DNA from: Flectonema sp. DT1601 | Lineage: Eukaryota > Euglenozoa > Diplonemea > Diplonemida > Diplonemidae | Reading direction: 5' to 3' | DNA: 64,000 nucleotides | NCBI GenBank assembly: GCA_964019425.1 | Contig: OZ025784.1 | Span: forward strand, 1 to 64,000 | Part shown: positions 55,595 through 64,000 of the stretch, piece after piece | How positions within the stretch are numbered: the first letter of the stretch is position 1 | Layout of the letters: the number at the start of each line of letters is the position of its first letter | The notes under the pieces: generated by a model | Seen by the model: the letters and a program-made list of their open reading frames with translations, nothing else | What the model was told of the DNA's origin: nothing | Database searches by the model: none | Position numbers and translations under genes: made by a program

Positions 55595-58500
55595 CTATCC
55601 GATTAAGAAAGGTTTTTTTAAAAGTTTTTTAGCACTTGTTCTGGCATCTGGATCGCGTATGATGCAATGCTTTACAAAGGCGACCACATCATCGTGGAGG
55701 CCATCAGGGATTCTTGGCATCATGCTGTCGTCACTACCGAGTCTGAAAGTGAATGCCTGAACATTATAACCTTCTGAGAGATCCCAAGTGATGTGAAGTT
55801 TACCAGCTGCCAATTCAACTAAAACAATACCAACTGCCCAGATATCACTTTCTCTTTGAGTTTCACCACGACATGCTTCAGGTGCCATGTACAGAGGGGT
55901 TCCAACTATCTTAGTCTGCTGAGACTTGTTCGGATCTTCGTTAGTCATTCTCATCAATTTTGCTGCAGCACCAAAGTCTCCCAACTTGCACTGTCCATCA
56001 GGAGTCATCAGAACGTTGTGAGGCTTTAAATCTCTGTGAACGATGTTATTTCTGTGTAAGAAGTCAAGACCTGATACAATATTACTAATGTAACGTTTCA
56101 CTACTGGAAGGGGAAGGGCTCCAAAATCTTTTATAACTCCGTCGAGCGAACCACCAGCAACGTATTCCATTACAATAATTACAAAAGAGTCGCAGACCTC
56201 ACTTCCTAAGTAGGAGACGACACACTCGTGACGGAGTTCGTTGAGGAAATCGACTTCTTTTTGTAATTCTTCAATTTGCTTGTTTAGTCTGTTGTCGCTT
56301 TGACTGCTTTGTGTGATAGGTAGCTTTACAATCTTACAGGCTGCTAATGTTCCTTCACCCTGTTCCATTCCAAGAGCTACCTCACCATACCCACCTGCTC
56401 CTAAGCTCTTCTTTGATCGCAACCAGTTATTCTGTCTTGTAGTTGTGTTTGTTTTAAAGTTGTGTGGAGGTTGTCTTCTCGTAAAACGCTTTACTTGCAT
56501 ATTATTAATGTTACACTTGTACCTCTCCATAAGAGAATGGTCACCAGATGTTTCTAAAGAACTTTCTCCATCACCACTACTTTGTTCTATTAGTTTCATA
56601 GAAGAACCTTTATTCTTTAACGCTTCCATTACTGGTTGTGGTAATTCTACTGTTTCTGATCCGTTTTCAAGATCTTGCCATCCGAGAGAACGTCTGCAGA
56701 AGATCTCAGCTTCGTGATCGCCCTTTAGAGAAATTCTAAGAAGGCGAAGAGCTTGGTCGTCTCCGGGTAAGGATTGCAGGTAAGACGTGAACGACTCACT
56801 TGCTTCAGTGTATCTGCTGTCAGTAATTGCAGAGAACCCTTCAGTGTAAACTTTTCTGTATTTAGTCCCACAGTCCCATTCCATTAATTCATAGACTGTA
56901 GTTGTTCCAGTTTGTTCTCTGTCTGGGTTTGGTGGTACAGAAATCACATCAATAGGACGTCCTTTAATTGTACTTCTGACCTTTTCATAAACAGAAGAAG
57001 ATGCCACCACGTGACACTTTAGTCTTCTTCCTAATGTGCTGAGTGCTGCGACTAACCCAACTGGGTCGCCGATTACAATACTCGCTCTGTATTTATCAAG
57101 TCCCGCGATACCAACCTGTACCTGTCCTCTTACAATAGACACTCCCCACCAAACTGGATTATCTGGTGTAGTTATGCTGTACTTCTGTCTAAGAACTTTT
57201 GCAATAGCAAGTCCGCAGTTAACTCCCTGAGTTGTGTGAATTGGGTATGGAACGTGAGTGTTCCAGGCTAACAATACTCCAGTTCCTACAACTTGTAGTG
57301 TAACAGACTCGTGGGTACGCCCAACGTTTAAGACCTGCTCTACGAATCCAGACTGTTTGTTTAGTTGTTTTAGTTACGTTTTGTTAATTAATATTTTAAC
57401 ACTAATCAAATACATACCAAAAGGTAACCGTCAATTTCAGACGCGTCAAGCTCCACCAAAACGAGTGTAGCGAGTCGGGTCTTGAGAGACTTCTCTGTTC
57501 CCTGCAACATTTGAAATTTAATTCCACGAGACTGAACACTTCCGATGGTAGTGCTCATGGCTGAGGCGGTATCAGAAGTTGTGTCGTCAATTGCAGATTG
57601 AGAGAATGCCGGGATCATTCTTCTCTTTGATGGATCGAACGTGTCGCAATGTTCAACTTGCATAACTCTATCACCGACAACACCATCGTGGACTAAAGGG
57701 TTGGTCTCATCTTCGTTAAAAGCCTTACCAGTATCACGACGGACTCCCTCAGGAATGAAAGGTCTGTATGCAAACAACCAATCAGTCATCGTGTAGAATG
57801 ACATTCTCATTTTCTCGACCTCATCGATGTACACTTTTCCCATAGTGTCGCATATCGCTTGAGCTTCTTCCAAGTCTTCCATCTTACCAGCGGTTTGGAG
57901 TGCCATTGAAATCCTACTCATTGGTCTCGCGATTAATATAATCTCAATAGCAGCCAACACGAGATCAACAAAGAAGACAATTCCAACGAAAACAAGAAGA
58001 AATGTAACAGCGCGAGTCACCTTATGTTTAACGACTGATGTAGGACGTAACCAAATGATGACTGGATCAATAATAACTGTTAAGGTTCCAGCGAGATCTG
58101 TATTTCCATTGTTGACGTATTCAAAGAGAAAGACGTCTTTTCTTCTAATGAAATGTTGTTCTCCACCAACTTCACGTTCTGAGAACTCTGGTGGAGGGTT
58201 TACTGTGTGAGTAGCGTTCTGAACCCGACCAGCATCACGATCATCGAGAAGGTAAGTAGCAGCATCTCTAGTACGACGATTAACAATCTTGTCAATTGGT
58301 CTTAGACAGTGAACCCAAGATGATGAAACTGGGTCGTTAATTGAACATCCAGCTTCTCTTCCTTCATTGAAGATTACATTACTGTTGTCGGAGTCTGCGA
58401 AAACTCTTCTTTTTGTTCCATCGACGACAATGACTGTATCTTGTTTGTTCATTTGTTTGTGTTCTTGTAGAATACTAAACCAACTGAAATAAATCATATA

Positions 58501-59292
58501 TCCACTCACTAACACGCTGTCACATCGCCAGAGCGGATTTGGATACTTTGGAGGGTCAAAGATCATGTCGTATGCCTGGATTAGATATGTCACTCCTTGT
58601 TGTCCTGGTTGTCCTCCTGTGGTTGCGTCAACCCAAACCTGAGGTTGTCTCCAGGTAGCTTTTCCCCATGATGGTTGGTTGATTGCTTTCCATTCTAATG
58701 TTCTAGAGTGGTAACCCTTTGCAGAAAAGTTATAACTATCTCCATTTGGTAATCCGGTAATGCTATCAAGACCTGTTACGTTTACTAAGAAAGGTTCTGC
58801 TAGTCGATTGCTTTGAGGACCATCTCTAACTGCGTGTACGTATTTTCGATCAAATTTACCATCACCGAGAGCCTTAACGTCATACCAAACATGATGGTAT
58901 GTGAATGACGTATCGTTTAGATCAGAAGCTTCGTTTGTTAAACAAATGACCCCAGCTTCTTGAAGAATTGGTGATTCTCTTATTAATGAGAATTGATACC
59001 ATTTTGTAAGTTCTCGATATACGTGTCGTGTTGTCTCTTCATTAGCACCGTCTAACATACTCCAATCGTAGCCATAAAGAAATGATTGAAGTGCCTTGGC
59101 GTGTTCTTGTGGTACAGAATAAAAATCATTCAGTCTTGCTTGCAATGCTTCAGTTTGTGATGAACTCAATTCATTAACAGTGTCTTTTAAACTACTGAGA
59201 GACTCAAAGTACAGCCACAGACCTCCTGCGAGCGACGCTCCAGTAGAGACGAAGGTCGTGACGCATAACACCCACTTAATTGATATGGGCAT
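55595..59292 (-). CDS. Membrane receptor with cyclase-like domain and protein kinase domain
   Basis: Two exons (57418-59292 and 55595-57352) are joined across a 65-nt intron in phase 0 and give 1210 aa from MPISIKW. TM1 is at about 5-28 and an extracellular sensor region at about 30-425 with several NxS/T sites. TM2 is at about 428-455 and is followed by a helix with FAYRPFIPEGVRRD. A class III cyclase-like domain lies at about 605-780 (LVLVELDASEIDGY, VGTGVLLAWN, IVRGQVQVGIAG, IGDPVGLVAAL). The metal-binding Asp pair is not clear, so it may be regulatory. A TPR-like stretch lies at about 795-840. The protein kinase (about 934-1205) has GAGGYGEV, ACKIV, HRDLKPHN, DFG and GTPLYMAPE, all present, and looks MAPKKK-like (STE group). 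The longer N-terminal reading to 59445 is AT-rich and probably not translated. Confidence 0.85.
57353..57417 (-). other. cis intron (65 nt) of the receptor kinase gene
   Basis: Donor GTATGTATTT and acceptor ACAAACAG, phase 0. It joins DGYLL to SGFVEQVLNVGRTHESV inside the cyclase-like domain. Confidence 0.93.
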
Positions 59293-59519
59293 CACGTGTT
59301 TTCTGTGATGAAAATAAACATAATAATAAAACAAAACAAACCAACACATCACAAAATCTCTAACTAGCAAAAGGATACAAAACATTATAATAAAGAAACC
59401 TACACAAAACACATCCACAATTAAGTTAAAGGCGAACTCTACCAACGGAGAGTTTATTAGCAGATCGAAAAGAAATACAAAAATACAAAAACAACAGATG
59501 CGAACATCGTTGCGATAAG

Positions 59520-60269
59520 TTATTTATTAATTAAATGCCTAACACCAGTTTGAGGGCAAAATGGTGTAGCAGAAGTAGACGATGGTTGACCACAATGAGG
59601 ACAAAAGGGTGTCGACCAGATTGGATTAGGAGGAGCAGGTGGAAGTGTTCTGTCAACAAGGTGTGGGTTCAGAGGCGGAGATGCAGACCTACGAGGAGAA
59701 CGAAGCAATCCTCTGGGAGATGGTTTTCTGAATTGTTGTTGACTGCGATAACCAAGTCGGTTTGTTTTGTAATTGCTGGGAGAAGTAGAGCGTTCACGCC
59801 AAGGTCGATCCCACTGAGTGGGAGACTTCCGACCAGTTGCTGGACGGTTTTGACTTATCAGTGGAGGTGGTGGTGTTCTTGAATAAGATCGTCTGCGTCC
59901 TCTGCTGCAGGACCTTCGACCCCTTTCAATACCACTGCTGTAGTAGTCATCATCAAACAGTTCTCTAAATATCTTATTACGCAACGCTAGTTCAGTTAAT
60001 CGTTTCGAAGCTGTTCGGGATAAAGGTATCGCTGGAGGGTCTTCAATTGGAATTCCTTTTTCAAACCAAATCTCAAAAACTTGTTCTCTGGTTCCTCCAA
60101 TTTCTTTAAAGACTTGACCATCCTCAACCCACCACCTGATCATGTCATTTGATGTGGTTCGGTATTCCAGTTCACTGCACTTCCCGTTTAGTAACTTCAC
60201 ACGAACACCACCCTCAGCGATACATTTTACGTCACCTCGACCACTCCAACCGTTCCATTCCCTAGACAT
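59520..60269 (-). CDS. Arg/Ser/Pro-rich protein, unrecognised
   Basis: The protein has 249 aa from MSREWNGWSGRGD. The open frame continues upstream to 60347, but the stretch before this Met reads a hydrophobic AT-rich leader, and an acceptor-like CAG lies 10 nt before the ATG. Residues 1-105 look globular (one segment is IRWWVEDGQVFKEIGG). Residues about 115-220 are low complexity, rich in Arg, Ser and Pro (RS-like). The C-terminus has a possible zinc pair, CPHC and later FCPQ. RS-like tails occur in splicing factors and basic cytoskeletal proteins; function is unknown. Confidence 0.72.
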   Translation of the reverse strand: MSREWNGWSGRGDVKCIAEGGVRVKLLNGKCSELEYRTTSNDMIRWWVEDGQVFKEIGGTREQVFEIWFEKGIPIEDPPAIPLSRTASKRLTELALRNKIFRELFDDDYYSSGIERGRRSCSRGRRRSYSRTPPPPLISQNRPATGRKSPTQWDRPWRERSTSPSNYKTNRLGYRSQQQFRKPSPRGLLRSPRRSASPPLNPHLVDRTLPPAPPNPIWSTPFCPHCGQPSSTSATPFCPQTGVRHLINK

Positions 60270-60905
60270 ACAGTGACACCTGATAATTGAGATAAGTAAA
60301 ATAAAAAGTATATCACTTCTGCAGGTTCCCCTTTCTAAGCCTTTCAATGAGTAAGTGTTCCCAAGACATACACGTGGACCTGATGTGATTATAATATTAA
60401 AACAATCTCAAGCAATAAAAACATCCAACTTAACAAGTTAATAATTAATTATAATCTAAAGAAAAAAAAAAGCATCTAACTCAGGTATGGGAATGAGAGG
60501 GGAAGATACAAACAATAATCCCAATGAGATCTATGAGAAGTTGTTTTTTTTTTTAATATACTTTTTTTGTTTACACTCATCAAGTCGCAAGTAAAACATT
60601 ATTTCTGATACATTTAATACAAATAGACATTTCTATTCGTACCTTGTTGTTGTCCAAAAACGCAAGAATAGCTTTCTAGGCAGTGAGGTGCTTTTTTTTT
60701 TTTTTTTTTTTTTTTTTGACACAATATAAAATATAAATTGTAATCTCTAAAAAGGGAAATGTGACACATTTTGATTAAATGGGGGGAAAAGGGATCAAAG
60801 TACATTTTAGTTAGTTGTTTTTTTTTTTTATTAGAAAAAACTCTAAAAAAAAAAAAAGGGGGGAAAAAAAATTAATTTTCTCACATTAAAAATCAGTAAA
60901 TGAAG
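60270..60905. other. Intergenic, no supported gene
   Basis: AT-rich with T runs at about 60545-60554 and 60692-60717 and A runs near 60846-60856. It should hold the 3' UTR of the zinc-finger gene and the 5' region of the Arg/Ser/Pro-rich gene. Nothing else is seen. Confidence 0.5.
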
Positions 60906-63759
60906 TTACGGTGCTCGCAATCTTTGATTTCCAGAAGTCGGTGTTTTCCAAGTTGCGCCACGTGGCGGTTGATGTTGCTGTTCATTCACATGAGTTACAT
61001 CATAAGAGAACTCTGAGTCGGTGTCTTCCATCGGAGCTGTTCGTCGTTTCCTCATAAGATCACTTTTAACTATTCTTGTTACGATATTCTCGTTGTCTAA
61101 AATAGAAGGATTTCTGGGTGTCGTAATAGTCGATGGTGTCCAACTACGAGTCAGACCTCTTTCTTTTCGAAGCAAAGCGATATTGGTTTCAACTGGAATC
61201 GTTATTTCATCATCAGTTTGATAATTCTCAACACCAGTCGTTACAACAGCTCTATCATGAGGATGGTTTTGTTGTATTATTTTCTTAAGAGGTTGGTACT
61301 TAGTAGTTGCTGCTGATTCGATCGGTCGAATAATATTCGTGACATCTTTAAAAGCTGAGCTTTCAGGTTTTTGATTCGACTCTCGTGAAGCTGATGAATA
61401 AGATCGACTGGTCGTCTGATATTCATGTCTTTTCACATCAACATCACTTTCAGTAAAGAAACTGTTGCTTCGTTGTTTTCCAGAAGTAGCTGATGGAGGT
61501 GGTGGTGGAGGAGGAGCTGATATCTGTTTACCAGATGACCGTCTTCTTTTATTTATACTCGGACTCATAATCCCAACAGGGATAACAGAGGTAATAGAAG
61601 GGCTAGGATTTCTCACCATTCCAGTTGGAGATTTCCTTCCGCTGAATTGAGAATTTCCCAACGCTCGTTCTCTCTCAAGTACGTTCTGTTCTCGTTGTTT
61701 TAGAAGCTCTTGGTGTGCTTCAAGTCTTTCCTTCTCTCGGTTAATTCTTTTTAACTCAGCAGTTTGTCTATCACCATCGACTGTTAATTCTTGCATTCTC
61801 TTCTCTAATGAGGTACTTCTGTCTTCAAGGAACTGTTGTTGTCCAGCAACTTGTCTTTGGAGGTCAGCTATTTCAGAAGTTTCAGATACGGCAACTCCTC
61901 GTAATTTATTAACTTGTTCCATATCTCTTTCAAGTTCTCGTTGTTTCTGCTCAAGTGTAGTTGCGAGTTCTTCAGTTCTGTGGTGTTTTGATTTGAGAAA
62001 AAGATAGCTAGAGTTGAGAATATAATAAAAAAAAAAGAAAGTTGCAAACTTTTGTTTCTGCGCAGAGAGAGTTTCAGTTTCAACAGCGAGACGTTGTTCT
62101 ACTTCCTGAACTTTCTGTTCTCGCTGTTCGATAGTAGTGATCATCATTTCAGACGATGATCGCTGCTGTGCCTGACGAGATCTCATAACCTGCTGAAGTT
62201 TCTCTGTCTTGTTACGTTCTCTGGCTAGTTCAGCTTTCGTTTTTGATAAATCCTGTTGGAGTAGTTGAACTTCTTTCTTAGACAGCGATGACACCTGTGA
62301 CTTCCCTTCATTCTGTGAAGCGTTATTCAATGCTTCTTTTAGTTGTGTGATCTCCATGGTGAGTGTTCTCTTGGATGACTTATAAGAACTGTTTGGTTTT
62401 TTGTTTTGATTTTGTGAAATATATTTACTTAACTACAATAGAATAAACAAACCTTCTCTCAGACTCCAGTAAGCGAATCGTATTCTTAGCTGCCTTCAAC
62501 TCCTTCGTGTGTTGAACATTACATGAATTCGCCTCATCGAGTTTTGAGTGGAGAGCTGCGATGAGTTCCTTTTCAGCTTTTTCTTGTCTAGTGGCGTGTC
62601 GTTCTTTTGCTCTTTCTGACTGCTGCCATTCTTCTTTTTCTTTTTGAAGTCGAATTTTAAAAGCTTCACGTTCCTTAGTAAGTTTGTCTTCAGCTAGTTT
62701 GCGGTGTTGGGTGAGGGCGTGTCGGAGTTTTGAAATCTCAGAACGATGAACACTAAGAGATACGACATCAGGTGTACCAGTTCTAATATTTGTTGAGTTA
62801 CCAGAAGTACTCGCTTCTCGTCTACTGATGTCACTGTTTCTTCTAACTGGTGAAGAAGAACGTCCAACCGATCGACTGCTGCTACGAAGACTTGAACCAG
62901 ATCGTCTTCTTTCTCTTGTTTGTTTATCATCACTCTTAGTCGAAGCAAATGTTACTTTCGGAGATGGCTGCTGAGTTGACGTTGAACTAATCCTCGCTTC
63001 CCAAGCTGGTACAACAGGAGTCTCTACTATAGCTGGTAGTATTGGTGCCAACTCTCCATCAACTAATACACAAGTTGTTAAAGGTGATTGTCTGTCGTAT
63101 GTTGAGGATCCGATGTAACCACAATCTGTTCCTTGTGGTTGACTACCTGTTTCTGCACCAAAATCAAGCTCAGTCTGCCTGCTTTCGAAATTATCATAAT
63201 CCTGCAGTGTTGCTACTGTCGTGGGACCAGCTGTGGCGATGTTGCTGTTTTCGATTTGTGGAGCAGATGAAATGGGACTAGCTGTTGGAGTCGCGATGAG
63301 TAGCATTCTATCTCTCGACTCACCTGAGGGAGATTCATTACCAGTATCAGACTTACAGTAAGGAGGAGGAACATCATTTTGAATAATATTAGGTGCGGAA
63401 TCCAAAGGATGAGGAGGTGGTGGCGGAGATGGCGACGGTGATGGAGGCAGAGATCCCGACTCTGGAAACAAAACCGCATCAAAATCATTCTCTCTAACAG
63501 TATGATCAAATAAAGGTTCTAAGTCAGCTTCGTCATCACTCTGTGGACTTTCAACTAAATTATTCATTCTAACAGCATTGGGTGGCGTTACAATTATTAA
63601 TCCACTCCTCGCTGATGGACTTCTTGCTGGTGGTGGTGTCTCTTCAGTTCCACAACTCTTTTCATGAAATCTAAGACTTCCGGTTGTGAATAACAATCCA
63701 CATGACCTGCACGGCACCATCTTTGGAGTCTTTGCGAAGGTTCCTCCACTTTCAACCAT
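60906..63759 (-). CDS. C2HC zinc-finger coiled-coil protein (ZC2HC1-like start)
   Basis: Three exons (62453-63759, 62050-62388, 60906-61977) give 905 aa. Residues about 17-36 form a C2HC finger (VPCRSCGLLFTTGSLRFHEKSC core with C-x2-C-x11-H-x4-C), as in the ZC2HC1 family. Residues about 40-300 are Ser/Pro/Thr-rich. A long coiled coil spans about 335-640, with heptads continuing across both introns. A Pro run (near 715) and a Ser/Thr-rich tail with many Arg follow. ZC2HC-type proteins with coiled coils are found in ciliary and cytoskeletal settings; that role is inferred. An acceptor-like CAG lies 13 nt before the ATG. Confidence 0.83.
61978..62049 (-). other. cis intron (72 nt) in the zinc-finger gene, frame-preserving
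   Basis: Donor GTTTGCAACT and acceptor AACACCACAG. Its length is a multiple of three and it has no in-frame stop, so the frame looks continuous, but the retained reading (a Phe/Tyr/Leu run) would break a coiled coil. Splicing gives QKQKTEELATT. Confidence 0.85.
62389..62452 (-). other. cis intron (64 nt) in the zinc-finger gene
   Basis: Donor GTTTGTTTAT and acceptor ACCAAACAG. Joining restores one frame from LESER into SSYKSSKRTLTMEITQL and keeps the coiled coil. Confidence 0.9.
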
Positions 63760-64000
63760 CTAAATGGAGTACCTGAGTGAGATGATGTAAAAAGTATTGT
63801 AAAGCCAATCAAAACAGAACAGGTCTGTCTGTCACCCCAAACGTGTGAAATAATAACAATAATAAAAAGGTTTAACGATAGCCAGCAAATATCAGAAAAA
63901 TACAAACAAAAACAGCTGAACTAAAAAATAATTGAAAAGAATCAAAAACACGAATCGGAAAAATCACAAACGTCGAAAGTCTACTTCTGATGAACAACAA
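63760..64000. other. Upstream flank of the zinc-finger gene
   Basis: AT-rich, no gene seen. The first 14 bases include two acceptor-like sites on the minus strand (TTTAG next to the ATG, and CAG 13 nt away). Confidence 0.5.

Noticed and set aside
59293-59445. Upstream extension of the receptor kinase with an extra hydrophobic segment
   Set aside because: The stretch is AT-rich with intergenic character and an acceptor-like CAG lies between it and the chosen ATG.
1-64000. CRISPR arrays
   Set aside because: The 32-bp satellite and the octamer arrays have no unique spacers between repeats, and the window is eukaryotic.

Overview
The window is nuclear DNA of a microbial eukaryote, most likely a flagellate. 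The host genes carry short GT-AG cis introns (six modelled, 59-72 nt), all lie head to tail on the minus strand, and have a CAG or TAG acceptor-like site about 10-50 nt before their start codons. That last pattern would fit spliced-leader trans-splicing. A VIPER/TATE-like tyrosine-recombinase retroelement and ingi/L1Tc-like LINEs (APE endonuclease, RT, RNase H, one with a 2A-like motif) also point toward Euglenozoa. The number of cis introns argues against a typical trypanosomatid. The placement is an inference; there is no rRNA or other decisive marker.

Layout. 1-10.9 kb is repeat-rich: arrays of the octamer TTTGCGGG split by a 5.25-kb DIRS-order retroelement (263-5516), then degenerate long repeats, a 32-bp satellite (39 units, 7193-8470), a tRNA-derived SINE, a tRNA-like relic and a 67-bp foldback. 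10.9-24.9 kb holds two LINEs that look nearly complete and belong to different families. LINE1 (plus strand) lies between two identical 211-bp tRNA-headed SINE copies. LINE2 (minus strand) starts a few bases from a tRNA-Pro gene. 25.0-43.2 kb is a minus-strand host block: a giant (about 4425 aa) secreted or GPI-type surface protein, a 1067-aa coiled-coil protein, and a RIIa/DPY30-plus-rhodanese protein. 43.2-55.6 kb is AT-rich and full of homopolymer runs. It contains one 5'-truncated LINE fragment, one small putative zinc-knuckle gene, and little else that can be recognised. 55.6-63.8 kb is a second minus-strand host block: a receptor with a cyclase-like domain and a protein kinase domain, an Arg/Ser/Pro-rich protein, and a C2HC zinc-finger coiled-coil protein split by two introns.

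The host genes do not form an evident pathway. A surface protein, a membrane receptor kinase, a docking-domain protein and coiled-coil proteins are what one would expect from a flagellate's cell surface, signalling and cytoskeleton. The most unusual material is in the mobile elements: a 2A-like motif split between two frames at the ORF1/ORF2 junction of LINE1, an ATGA stop-start overlap in LINE2, and the fact that both LINEs sit head to head against a Pol III-type unit.
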